This document shows, in pieces, positions 23,525-33,030 of a DNA stretch of 64,000 bases (positions within the stretch are counted from its first letter, which is position 1; every line of letters starts with the position of its first letter). The notes beneath the pieces are model-generated. The model was not told the origin of the DNA, made no database searches, and saw only the letters and a list, made by a program, of their open reading frames with translations. Both the position numbers and the translations under genes were made by a program. Source of the DNA: Bradyrhizobium diazoefficiens (lineage in GTDB: Bacteria; Pseudomonadota; Alphaproteobacteria; Rhizobiales; Xanthobacteraceae); assembly GCF_016616235.1 (NCBI RefSeq), contig NZ_CP067100.1:2477001-2541000 (forward strand), given 5' to 3'.

Positions 23525-25060
23525 ATGCAAGATGGCAACTTCTATTCTTCGTTCGAGGAAGGCGTCCGTCGGGATGGATCGGCCGTCGTCTTCGAATTGG
23601 AAGATGGCAAGACTATTACCCGGACTTGGCTCCACGCTTTGTCCGGGCGGTACGCCAGCGCATTGCGCGGAGTCGGCTGCGAGCCGGGGGACCGCGTGGC
23701 GGTGCAGCTCGACAAGTCGGCGCACGCCTTCGCGCTTTATCTGGCGTGCGTGCGCGCGGGGCTCTGCTATCTGCCGGTGAACACCGCGTACAAGGCCGGC
23801 GAACTGATGTACCTGCTGGACGACGCGGAGCCAAAGGCCTTCTTTACGTACGGCGAGGCGGGCATTTTGCATGACACGACGAGGACATTTTCCTTCGGCG
23901 CGGACGGCGAAGGCACGTTCGCGGAGTTGGTAGCGGCCGCGAGCGAAGAGTTCGCGACCGTTGACGTCCGCGAGGGAGACCCTGCCGCGCTGCTATACAC
24001 GTCGGGGACGACCGGCAGACCGAAAGGCGCGGTTCTCAGCCATCGAGCGCTGACCTACTCGGCGCGTACGTTGAGCGACATCTGGGGCTTCTCACCGTCG
24101 GATGTCCTGCTGCACACGCTGCCGATCTTCCATAGTCATGGGCTGTTCATCGCGTTCAACGTCGCGCTCGCGAGCGGCGCCCGAGTTCTTCTGCAATCCA
24201 AATTCGACGCCGAGAGCGTCCTCGAAGCGCTTCCGCGATCGACCGTCTTCATGGGCGTCCCGACCTATTATCACCGGCTGCTCGCTCATCCATGTCTCTC
24301 GAAGGACGTGTGCCGGTCCATGCGCCTGTTCGTCTCGGGTTCAGCGCCGCTTTCGGCGGACGTCCACCGCGAATTCGAAGCCCGAATCGGGCAGCGCATA
24401 TTGGAGAGGTACGGGTCGACGGAGGCCATGATCATCTGTTCGAATCCCCTTGCAGGAGAGCGGCGCCCCGGGTCGGTCGGATTTCCCATTCCCGGCGTCG
24501 AACTGCGGATAGCCGATCAGGCCGACCGGCCCCTTCCGGGCGGAAGCATCGGTATGATACAGGCTCGCGGACCGGGTTTTTTCTCGGAGTATTGGAAGAA
24601 GCCGGCTCAAACGAGCGCGGAATTCACCAAGGACGGTTTCTTCCGGAGCGGTGACCTGGGCCGACTCGACGAAGAGGGTTACGTGACGATCACGGGCCGC
24701 GCGAAGGATCTGATCATCAGCGGCGGCTACAACGTCTATCCGGCGGAGGTCGAATCCGTCATCGACGAAATGCCATCCGTCCGGGAAACCGCCGTGGTCG
24801 GAGGGCCGCATCCCGATTTTGGCGAGTGCGTCGTCGCCTTCGTCATTCCCGTCGATAGGACCCGGCCACCCGTCGCTGCCGAAGTCATTCAGACGGTCAA
24901 GAGCAGACTTGCGAATTACAAGGTACCTAAGCAGGTTGTCGTGGTCGACGATCTGCCCAGAAATTCCATGGGGAAGGTACTGAAGAACGAACTGCGCGCT
25001 TCGCTATTCGGCGCGACCGTCGACAATGGGCTGCGCTCCTCGGGGGCACAAACGTCCTGA
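23525..25060 (+). CDS. AMP-binding acyl-CoA synthetase (malonyl-CoA-synthetase-like)
   Basis: An adenylate-forming ligase of 511 residues that activates a carboxylic acid with ATP and CoA. Motif A3 YTSGTTGRPKGA is at 158-169, A5-type ERYGSTEAM is near 298, RSGDLG follows, then ITGRAKDLIISGGYNVYP, and the catalytic lysine is in NSMGKVLK near 483. The length and IFHSHGLF segment resemble MatB malonyl-CoA synthetases, but other short acids are possible. It ends the run that begins with the crotonase gene. Confidence 0.9.
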   Translation: MQDGNFYSSFEEGVRRDGSAVVFELEDGKTITRTWLHALSGRYASALRGVGCEPGDRVAVQLDKSAHAFALYLACVRAGLCYLPVNTAYKAGELMYLLDDAEPKAFFTYGEAGILHDTTRTFSFGADGEGTFAELVAAASEEFATVDVREGDPAALLYTSGTTGRPKGAVLSHRALTYSARTLSDIWGFSPSDVLLHTLPIFHSHGLFIAFNVALASGARVLLQSKFDAESVLEALPRSTVFMGVPTYYHRLLAHPCLSKDVCRSMRLFVSGSAPLSADVHREFEARIGQRILERYGSTEAMIICSNPLAGERRPGSVGFPIPGVELRIADQADRPLPGGSIGMIQARGPGFFSEYWKKPAQTSAEFTKDGFFRSGDLGRLDEEGYVTITGRAKDLIISGGYNVYPAEVESVIDEMPSVRETAVVGGPHPDFGECVVAFVIPVDRTRPPVAAEVIQTVKSRLANYKVPKQVVVVDDLPRNSMGKVLKNELRASLFGATVDNGLRSSGAQTS

Positions 25061-25622
25061 GCGCAACGAAACGGACGCCCGACAAGGGTAGCGAGCGGGA
25101 TGTCGGTCGTTGCTGGCACCATTCCCCGCAAGGACGCAGCCACGTTTCGCGGCGACATCTATGTGCAGAACTGGAGCAAACGGACGAGGCCTTTGCGGTC
25201 GACCATGGCGGTGGGGCTGTCATGTCCTGCCGCATTGGAGCCCTGTGGACGCGGAGGAGTTTTATCAGCAACTGAAGCGGCTGGTCTTGCGCGCGCCATC
25301 CGGTCCAATCAGAGGCGTGAATGGACCGCGGCGCTCTGTAGGTTCGTATGATTTACTGACTGGAAGCCCGCGAAATTACTGACCAGATCGCGCGCTTCTA
25401 AGATCGCATCTGTTAGCTCTCCCATCTCCCGCATGCCTAGTTTTTCGCTTTCCACGCTTTTCACGACAGTTTTGGGCACATTCCGTCCACGATCAAAATC
25501 GCACAATTGTTTTTCACATTTTCCGATCAACGTTCGTCGCTCATGCCTCTATGGTCGCTGATGGCGCCGGAAGAAGCGCGTGAAAGCAGTGATCGCTAGA
25601 ATAAGTTTCGGGGGATAGACGC
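25061..25622. other. 562-base stretch without a confident gene
   Basis: No convincing gene. A minus-strand frame at 25309-25530 (73 codons, FDRGRNVPKTVVKSVESEK) has plausible composition but no recognised domain. It also has no good ribosome-binding site. The stretch probably carries the promoter of the second binding-protein gene. Confidence 0.4.
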
Positions 25623-26849
25623 ATGAAGAAAGTCGTACCGGCCCTGCTTGTAGGGTTGATGATGGGCCTTTCGCTGCCGGCGGACGCGCAGGCGCCTTTC
25701 GACGGCAAGGTGAAGATCGGCGTCCTCACCGACCTGTCTAGCCTCTACTCCGATGCAACCGGGGCCGGTTCAATCTCTGCGGTTCAGCTTGCGGTCGAAG
25801 ACTACAAGAAGGCCAATCCAACTTCGAAGCTGCAGATCGAGATCATCTCGGCCGATCATCAAAACAAGCCGGACGTCGGATCGTCGATAGCGCGCCAGTG
25901 GTACGAGCGCGACGGCGTCGATCTGATCATCGATGTGCCCAACTCGGCCCTGGCGCTGGCGGTGAGCGGCGTGACCAAGCAGCTCAACAAGGTCGACATC
26001 ATTGTCTCGGCGGGAAGTACCCGACTGACCGGCGATCTGTGCAACGCCAACACCGTGCAATGGACGTTCGACAACTATTCGCTGGCGCATGGGACTGGCA
26101 GCGCGATGGTTGCGGGCGGCGGCAAGAGCTGGTTCTTCATCACGACCGATTATTCGTTCGGTATCGATCTGGAAAAGCAGACTTCGGACGTGGTCAAGGC
26201 CGACGGTGGCACAGTTGTCGGCAGCGTGCGAGCGCCACTGAATTCACCGGATTTCTCCTCGTTTTTGCTGCAAGCGCAGGCTTCGAAGGCGCAGGTAATC
26301 GGTCTGGCGAACGCGGGCGGTGACATGCAAAATGCGATAAAAGGGGCCTCGGAATTCGGAATCGTCAAGGGCGGACAGAAGATGGCGGCGCTGGCTGTTT
26401 TCATCACCGATCTACATTCGCTCGGGCTGCCGGTTGCCCAGGGCCTCAACTATACGACGGCCTTCTACTGGGACATGAACGATGCGACGCGCGAATGGAC
26501 CAAGCGATTCATGCAAAAAGCGGGTACGGACAAATTGTACCCTACGATGGATCACGCCGGCAACTACAGCGGGACCATTCATTTCCTCAGGGCGATCGAG
26601 GCGGCGCAAACACACGACGGTGCCAAGATTGTCGCCACGATGAAGGAGTTGCCGACCGACGATGTGGTGTTTGGCAACGGGCAGGTTCGTGCCGACGGCC
26701 GTAAGATTCACCCGATGCACCTGATGCAGGTGAAAGCGCCCGCCGAGAGCAGGGGACCCTGGGATCTCTCCAAGCTGATCAAGACCATTCCGATTGATCA
26801 GGCGTTCCGGCCGCTGGCGCAAAGCGATTGCCCGCTCGTCAAGAAGTGA
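25623..26849 (+). CDS. ABC transporter substrate-binding protein (branched-chain/aromatic type, copy 2)
   Basis: A 408-residue periplasmic binding protein with a signal peptide ending near ADAQAPF. Shared segments with copy 1 include KIGVLTDLSSLYSD, SADHQNKPDVG, RAPLNSPDFSSFLLQ, ASEFGIVKGGQ and the C-terminal DCPLVKK. Two paralogues flanking a CoA-ligase pathway suggest related ligands. As with copy 1, no permease or ATPase gene is near. Ligands of this subfamily are often aromatic acids. Specificity here is not determined. Confidence 0.9.
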   Translation: MKKVVPALLVGLMMGLSLPADAQAPFDGKVKIGVLTDLSSLYSDATGAGSISAVQLAVEDYKKANPTSKLQIEIISADHQNKPDVGSSIARQWYERDGVDLIIDVPNSALALAVSGVTKQLNKVDIIVSAGSTRLTGDLCNANTVQWTFDNYSLAHGTGSAMVAGGGKSWFFITTDYSFGIDLEKQTSDVVKADGGTVVGSVRAPLNSPDFSSFLLQAQASKAQVIGLANAGGDMQNAIKGASEFGIVKGGQKMAALAVFITDLHSLGLPVAQGLNYTTAFYWDMNDATREWTKRFMQKAGTDKLYPTMDHAGNYSGTIHFLRAIEAAQTHDGAKIVATMKELPTDDVVFGNGQVRADGRKIHPMHLMQVKAPAESRGPWDLSKLIKTIPIDQAFRPLAQSDCPLVKK

Positions 26850-27452
26850 GCAAACACATCATAGGTGAAAGGGATGGTCCACACCGTGGCTTGTCCATGT
26901 CGCATTTCGCGGTTACGCATGCGCGCCGCCCTGAGCCCCCGAGACCCCATAAGCCCGTGCTGCACGCACCCTTATCAGTCCGGAGCTCCAAAGACCAAGC
27001 ATACCAAGTGCGTTGATCACGCTATGCGGGGCGGCGTTCTCCAGGTTGACGCAGTCGGTCACCGTTCCGTATCGCACAAAAGCTATTGAGGTGCGCGGCT
27101 ATGGGCAAGTGAAGCAAAACGCATTGCTGAATATCGACGGCGGATGTGCGAGGCGCTCGCGCGCTATGGGCGATCGGCAGAGCCGTTCCGGAGCACCGCA
27201 CAAACGCGGCGGAACGTTAGGTTTCGTTCGCGTCCAGCGCTGCCCCGCTCCCATCTCCTGCCGCCTAGAATGAATTGTGCAAAGATCCTCCGGGTCCGGT
27301 GAAAGCGCCGTTACAAAGGATAAGGCGCCAATACTGATCAAAGCAGGGCAATACCCACCAATCTATTTGCAAGAGGGCTACTAACTTGATTCCCACGAGG
27401 GCGGGATAGTTGATGCGCAAATTACGTCCTGCGAAGCGCGCGAGGCTCCGAA
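26850..27452. other. 603-base stretch without a recognised gene
   Basis: Only short frames of unlikely composition. No RNA gene, strong hairpin or repeat was seen. GAGG near 27442 serves the next gene. Confidence 0.5.
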
Positions 27453-28608
27453 ATGGACTTTCTGTGCAAGCTGCTCCTTGGTTGCTTTATGGCCGCCTAT
27501 TGGCTGAACGGGTCTAGCCGAAAGAAACGGGATCAGGTCAGGGGCAGCGCAGAAAATTCAGTACGAGCTCGTATGTATTTTAGACGAGCCGCCCGACTGA
27601 ACGGAGTGTCCAGCGCGGCGGCTGAATTAGCAAAGCTTCGGACCAGAAGAGGCATTGTTCACCTTGCATTGGTATTTCAGCACAGATTGTATGGGAAGGC
27701 GGCCCTTATTCTCTTTCTTGGCACCGCCGTCTTCGGCTTTCTACTGAGCGGCCCGGCGACAGGACAAACCTCGATCTCAGTTGGTCACCCGGCTACGTCC
27801 GGTGGTCCAGCGCATGTGATTTCGAGCCTCGAACAACGCAAACTGCTGATGCGCCTCAGTTGGGCCGCGTGCCAGCCGAATTGTGGCGGTTGGGTCGGAG
27901 CCGTCGGCATCGTCACCGCGGATACTCCGAACGAATTCGATGAATTTGCTCGCGGGCGCGAACTCTTCGGCACGACGGTCGTGCTGGATTCCAGCGGCGG
28001 TTCCGTCAACGATGCAATCGCACTGGGGCGGCAGTGGCGGAATCTTGGCATGCTGACGACGGTCGGCACAAGCAACGACGTAGAAAAGCCTACCGGCCTC
28101 GAGCCGCAGTCCTATTGCGAGTCCATCTGTGTGTTTCTGCTGTTATCGGGCAGGGTGCGTTCGGTGCCGCATGGCGCGCATGCGCGGGTGCATCAGATCT
28201 GGATGGGCGATCGCGCCGATGACGCCAAGGCCGCGACCTATAGCGCGGACGATATGACGATCGTAGAGGGACATCGGCCGCCTCGCCAAATACACGTTCG
28301 ATATGGGCGGCGGGGGTGATCTCTTGTCGCTCGCGCTGAGCGTCCCGACGTGGGAAGAGCTGCACGAACTGTCGCCCGCTGAATTGCGGCTTACCAATTT
28401 AGTAACGACTGACGAGGTAGTTGACGTACTCCGGCGAAATGACAGCGCCGCCGCCGTTGACGCAAAGGCTGGGCGGGAGGGGGTCATGAGGGAAGCCGTC
28501 AGCGGGGAGAGACTCACGCCGGCCGCCAAGTCGATCAAGACCGCTAAAGCCGGCGTTCCGACCGGCCTCGCAGCCCCGTTGACTGGCCGCGAACCGGCTG
28601 CGGAATGA
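27453..28608 (+). pseudogene. Exported ClpP-like (COG3904-type) protein, frameshifted
   Basis: The first frame holds a transmembrane segment (ALILFLGTAVFGFLLSG, near residue 93) and a ClpP/crotonase-like serine peptidase fold: VVLDSSGGSVNDAIALG, SYCESICVFLLLSG and HGAHARVHQIWMGD. Near 28268 it runs into an unrelated tail ending at 28319. The neighbouring frame continues as GGGGDLLSLALSVPTWEEL and LRLTNLVTTDEVVDVL, the expected C-terminus, to 28608. A small indel in the GAGGG run explains this. The family is periplasmic or membrane-anchored with unclear function. If the frameshift is an artefact, the protein is about 385 residues. Confidence 0.7.
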
Positions 28609-28811
28609 GCAGCGGCGTGTGCGACCGGCAGCGGCAGCCCAGAGATCGAGCAAGTACTCAGTTGGTGTGCCATCGTGGAGCTCCAAAGCGGGTCCGCAAC
28701 CTCTCCCTTCACCTCGATGATTAGCACGTCCAGGCTTTCAATCTCCTCTAGTGCCTGAGCGGCGGTCCCTTGAGAGCACGGAACACCGTCGCGGAGAATG
28801 TTGCGCGCGCT

Positions 28812-29528
28812 TCAATTCGCTGTGGTTGATTTGAACGGAGGCGTCTGTTTCTTGATGGCGTCGAGGATTTCCCGCGCGCGAGCTATTGCAGTCTTTGGAT
28901 CGACAGCATTCAAGTCGTGGAGTGCAGCATCCCGATCACGTTGTGCGAAAGCGCTGCCCTCCAGAGTGGCTACTTCTGACCAGGCATACGCCTGGGTTTG
29001 ATCGGCGGGCGCTCCAATGCCATCACGATACATTTGGCCCAGTAACATCGCGGCCTGAGGCTCGCCATGATAGGCCGCCTTTTCCAGGTAGGACTTGGCC
29101 TTTTCAAAGTCAGGCAACACAAGGTTCCCATCCAGATATAGCTCGCCGAGCCGGAGCTCAGCCGGGGCGACGTCCTGGGCTGCGGCTCTGGTGTAAAACT
29201 CGACCGCCTTGGCCGGGTCGCGGGCCACGCCAAGACCAAGCTCACTCAGATGCCCTATCCAATACTCGGCGAGCGGATCATTCTTCTTCGCGAGACTATC
29301 GAATAACTTCACCGCTGCGCGATAATCACCAGCCTTAGCATCATGCTCCGCCTGCGCCAGTTGAGCTCGCGGTGCCATGTTCCAGTTTCGCCAGCGGAAT
29401 TCCTGCGCCGCAATTCCAATTAGCAACCCAATAGCCACATAGCCGAGAAAGCCAGGGAATCGCGGCTCGTTGGGCGGCTGCGGGGTTTTCGGTTGGGCAA
29501 GTTCTCCGAGCGGCACTGGAAATTCCAT
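28812..29528 (-). CDS. SEL1-repeat (tetratricopeptide-like) membrane protein
   Basis: A 238-residue protein with one N-terminal transmembrane helix (YVAIGLLIGIAAQEF) and at least three SEL1-like repeats from about residue 55: GDYRAAVKLFDSLAKKNDP, ARDPAKAVEFYTRAAAQD and DFEKAKSYLEKAAYHGEP, with GLGVA- and GIGAP-type turns. SEL1 proteins scaffold complexes, often in the envelope. The ribosome-binding site is weak. It is monocistronic and no partner is evident. Confidence 0.8.
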   Translation of the reverse strand: MEFPVPLGELAQPKTPQPPNEPRFPGFLGYVAIGLLIGIAAQEFRWRNWNMAPRAQLAQAEHDAKAGDYRAAVKLFDSLAKKNDPLAEYWIGHLSELGLGVARDPAKAVEFYTRAAAQDVAPAELRLGELYLDGNLVLPDFEKAKSYLEKAAYHGEPQAAMLLGQMYRDGIGAPADQTQAYAWSEVATLEGSAFAQRDRDAALHDLNAVDPKTAIARAREILDAIKKQTPPFKSTTAN

Positions 29529-29822
29529 TTTGCGCGGTTTCTATCGCCAAGCCTGCCTCGCAATGCGATCGATAGCAGGAGCCAAAGAGCTGTAGCTACG
29601 GTTTGAAGGGACTGTATCTCATCCGTCCTCCACGCCGAGCGATATGCCCATCCTTGTGGGAGTCGATCACCTCTACACATTGATGAGACTATCGATCATC
29701 GCTGACGATGAATTTGTGGGGATTGCCCACATTTGATTGATCTTGGCTCCGCTTCGCGTCCCATGTCGTCCGCCCTCGTCCAGCCGTGCGAACAGTTTAG
29801 CTATCTTGCCCCCAAGAGCTCG

Positions 29823-30179
29823 CTATTGAATCGCGAGTCTCTCGATCTGCCGCGAGTAGCGCATTAGGCGGTCTTTCTTCTCATCGTCGCTCAACGAAGC
29901 GTTCTGCGCAACAATCGGACAGTAGGCCGTGACCATGTAATTGACGATCTCGTTGAAGCCAGCTTGGGGATACTTGGACTTAAGTTGCCAAATCATGGCC
30001 ATAGCGGTGTTGCCCGTCTCATCCCCTTCCAATTCCCTTGTTAGCTGCGCTATTTGCGCGGGAGTTTCCTTGACCGCCGAGCTGCTGGTGCGTGCCTGGG
30101 CGGCTGGACACTCAAATGCAGCCGCTGGCGCCGATACTGCCATGAAGATGGCAAGGCACGTGCGAGCGAGAGCTAACAT
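29823..30179 (-). CDS. Small exported hypothetical protein
   Basis: ATG 30179 gives 118 residues with a signal peptide (LALARTCLAIFMAVSAPAAA, cleavage after AFE region). The mature part is short and helical (PAQIAQLTRELEGDE and GFNEIVNYMVTAYCPIVA) and has two cysteines. The frame continues upstream to 30419, but that part has no domain. The mature domain resembles small secreted alphaproteobacterial proteins. No function is known to me. The 294 bases between it and the SEL1 gene hold nothing recognised. Confidence 0.6.
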   Translation of the reverse strand: MLALARTCLAIFMAVSAPAAAFECPAAQARTSSSAVKETPAQIAQLTRELEGDETGNTAMAMIWQLKSKYPQAGFNEIVNYMVTAYCPIVAQNASLSDDEKKDRLMRYSRQIERLAIQ

Positions 30180-31060
30180 GATTGTGCAGGATCCCAAGGA
30201 GAATACAGGTTGCACGTTTCCTCCGCAGTGATTGTACGCAGGCATCTGGTGCCCACGAGGCCCAAGCTCAAAAGCAGCTATGAAGGGCGCGGGCAGGTGG
30301 ATCCGCCATTTTCCACACATCGCGTTGCGATGCTTGCTCCGGATTGCTCTGAATGCCGCGCTATTGCTGGAGACGGGTGCAGCCGCTGGATGTGTTAGCG
30401 CTCTCCCACAAATGCGCACGGGCGGGGCCGGCGTGGGTTGCTTACTCCATTGCTCCGCACGAATGCAAAGGTGTCTCGGCGAGAGGTTTCATCTGCTGCG
30501 GACGACCCATCAGCGCCGGTCGGAAGAGAACAGCGGCCGCTATGATGCAGCCACCCCAATGCCAGCGAATTGCGCGCTCTTTGTCTGGGAAGGCCGACCG
30601 AAGTTTGGGAACAACGACGTCCTGGCTGCGCCAGGCTGATCGACTGCAGGCTGCGCCAGCGCATCTGAGAAAACGAGCGCAAGATCACACGGACAGCGGC
30701 AACAATGGCAAAACCGTGCTTTGAAGAGACTGCTACATTCGATGCGCTTGGTTCTCATGAGCCCCAAACCAGGCGCGGCGCGACCGTCCTTCGCCCGCAG
30801 GGACGGCCGTTTCCCTTCGTGCCCGGGTTTTCTGGCCCAATGCGATCCGCGGCGGCGATGAGAAAGTCACGCAGGACCGCTCATTCCGAAAACGTTCCGG
30901 CATGTCGCCGTCCAGTTCGGGAGCCGAGCTGGCTCTTTGACGCCGAGCTTGGCGCAAGCGCCAAGCTCCACCGATCACAGCCAGTCGGCGCTTTTGCGCC
31001 ACGCCGCAATCTGGAGGGGCTGGGAAAGCCCAGAAGTTTGTCTGATCCGAAGGAAGTTGC
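30180..31060. other. 880-base leader/intergenic stretch upstream of kup
   Basis: Several open frames overlap here, but none shows a domain, a signal peptide or a matched ribosome-binding site. The main visible structure is the perfect hairpin at 30945-30968. The long gap and hairpin make a structured kup leader plausible. Confidence 0.45.
30945..30968 (+). repeat. Perfect 10-bp-stem hairpin in the kup leader
   Basis: GAGCTTGGCG pairs exactly with CGCCAAGCTC around a CAAG tetraloop. No U-run follows, so it is unlikely to be a simple intrinsic terminator. It lies 93 bases before the kup start, so it would be in the mRNA leader if the promoter is upstream. It could be a protein operator or an RNA stability element. 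Confidence 0.55.
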
Positions 31061-32953
31061 ATGCACAAAAACCGGACATCAGCGACCAGCGATACGGGGC
31101 GGCGCGGTGCGCGAGGCGCGCTTCCCCTGCTCAGTCTGTCCGCGCTTGGCGTCGTATTCGGCGATATTGGCACCAGTCCGCTCTACACCTTCAAAACCAT
31201 TCTCGGCGCCGCCGAGCCATCTCCCCACATCGTACTCGGCGCGCTTTCACTGGTGCTCTGGACGCTGTTTATCATCACCACCGTCAAATATGTGCTGTTT
31301 GCCATGCGCTTCGACAATGGCGGCGAGGGCGGCATTCTCGCATTAATGGCGCTGCTCGGCGTGAGCAAACGACACCGGCCGGCCATCGTGGCCGTCGGCT
31401 TGTTAGGGGCAGCGCTGATCTATGGCGACGGCACGATCACGCCAGCGATCTCCGTGCTATCGGCGCTGGAAGGGCTGAACATGGTGGCACCGGCGCTTCA
31501 GCCCTATGTCGTACCGGCGGCCGTGGCGATCCTGCTCGCACTGTTCGCCATCCAGTCACATGGCACGGCGACCATCGGCCAACTGTTCGGCCCCGTGATG
31601 CTGATCTGGTTCGTGACCATGGGCGTGATGGGAATCTTCGGCATTGCGAGGCATCCTGCGGTGTTTGCCGCGCTGGATCCGCTCTACGGCCTGTCGTATT
31701 TGTTCTCGAACGGTATTAGCGGTTTTCTCGTTCTAGGCGCTGTATTTCTTTGCGTGACAGGTGCCGAAGCGCTTTATGCCGATATTGGCCATTTTGGCAG
31801 CGGACCGATCAAGTTTGCCTGGTTCGCGCTCGTGTTTCCAAGCCTGATTCTGAACTATGCTGGCCAGGCCGCTCTCGTGCTCGACGGCGCGCCGACCGAC
31901 GGCAATATTTTCTTCAGGCTGTGCCCTGAGGTCTTGCTGCTGCCGCTGATACTGCTCGCGACGATCGCAACCATCATAGCCAGCCAATCGATCATCACCG
32001 GAGCTTTCTCGATGACGCGACAGGCGATCCAGCTTGGCTGGCTGCCGAGACTGCGGATCAAGCAGACCTCGTCACAGGGCTTTGGCCAGATCTACATCGG
32101 CGTGGTCAACTGGCTGCTGATGATCGTGACAGTCGGGTTGACTATCGGGTTTGGAAAATCGGACAATCTGGCGGCCGCTTACGGCATCGCGGTGTCGCTG
32201 ACGATGCTGTCGACATCGGCTCTGCTTTTCATTGCGATGCGCGAGATCTGGGGTTGGAGCATGCTGGCGGCCGGCTCGGTCGCAGGCTTCCTTTTTGTCG
32301 TCGACTGCACTTTCTTCCTCGCCAATCTCGTCAAGATCGCCTCGGGCGGCTACGTGCCGTTGATCTTGGCCTTGGCGGTTTACGGTGTGATGTGGATCTG
32401 GCATCGCGGCGCCGCTGCGGTTTCGCAGCGACTACATGACGTGCTGATTCCGGTCCCGGAGTTCATGGCACAGGTCGTTGCAAGGAATGTACCTCGAGTG
32501 CGGGGCACCGCCGTGTTTCTGACTCGGACTGAACGCGACACGCCGCCGGTGATGGTGTGGCATGTTAAGCATAACCGCGCCTTGCACGAGCACCTTCTCG
32601 TGCTGCGCCTCAAGGTGCTGTCGGTACCCTGGGTGTCCGTCACGGACAGGATCAGAATCGAGCAAGCTGCGCCCAACTTCTGGCGCGCCGATGTCCATTA
32701 CGGTTTCATGGAACGTCCGCATTTCGTCGAACTGCTCGCCCAGAGCAAGGTCCTTGGATGCACCATCGATCTGTCCGACGTGACCTACTACGTCGGGCAC
32801 GAGACGGTGATCCGGCGCGCGGACGGCAACGGCCTCCCGGCTTGGCAGGAGCGGATTTTCGCGCTCATGGAGCGCAATGCGCAGCATGTAGGCGAGTTCT
32901 TCGACCTTCCTAATGACCAGGTGGTCGAGATCGGACGCCAGATTGCGATCTAG
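31061..32953 (+). CDS. kup: KUP-family potassium uptake transporter
   Basis: A 630-residue inner-membrane K+/H+ symporter with about 12 hydrophobic segments in the first 430 residues and a cytoplasmic C-terminal domain. Signatures are VFGDIGTSPLYTFKT near residue 30, DNGGEGGILAL near 88 and LIYGDGTITPAISVLSALEG. These are KUP hallmarks. AGGAAG stands just before ATG 31061. The leader hairpin at 30945-30968 may regulate it. The next gene is on the opposite strand. Confidence 0.96.
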   Translation: MHKNRTSATSDTGRRGARGALPLLSLSALGVVFGDIGTSPLYTFKTILGAAEPSPHIVLGALSLVLWTLFIITTVKYVLFAMRFDNGGEGGILALMALLGVSKRHRPAIVAVGLLGAALIYGDGTITPAISVLSALEGLNMVAPALQPYVVPAAVAILLALFAIQSHGTATIGQLFGPVMLIWFVTMGVMGIFGIARHPAVFAALDPLYGLSYLFSNGISGFLVLGAVFLCVTGAEALYADIGHFGSGPIKFAWFALVFPSLILNYAGQAALVLDGAPTDGNIFFRLCPEVLLLPLILLATIATIIASQSIITGAFSMTRQAIQLGWLPRLRIKQTSSQGFGQIYIGVVNWLLMIVTVGLTIGFGKSDNLAAAYGIAVSLTMLSTSALLFIAMREIWGWSMLAAGSVAGFLFVVDCTFFLANLVKIASGGYVPLILALAVYGVMWIWHRGAAAVSQRLHDVLIPVPEFMAQVVARNVPRVRGTAVFLTRTERDTPPVMVWHVKHNRALHEHLLVLRLKVLSVPWVSVTDRIRIEQAAPNFWRADVHYGFMERPHFVELLAQSKVLGCTIDLSDVTYYVGHETVIRRADGNGLPAWQERIFALMERNAQHVGEFFDLPNDQVVEIGRQIAI

Positions 32954-33030
32954 TTGTCAGTCCGGGTAGCACGTGATCAGGAGTCGCAGCCGAGATGAAA
33001 CGAGCCAATGCCGTCCGACAGGCGCACCGT

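Noticed and set aside
25309..25530. A 73-codon minus-strand frame of fairly normal composition
   Set aside because: No recognised domain or ribosome-binding site; kept only as a note in the gap entry.
30705..31346. Frame overlapping the kup start in another register
   Set aside because: No ribosome-binding site or domain. It ends inside kup.
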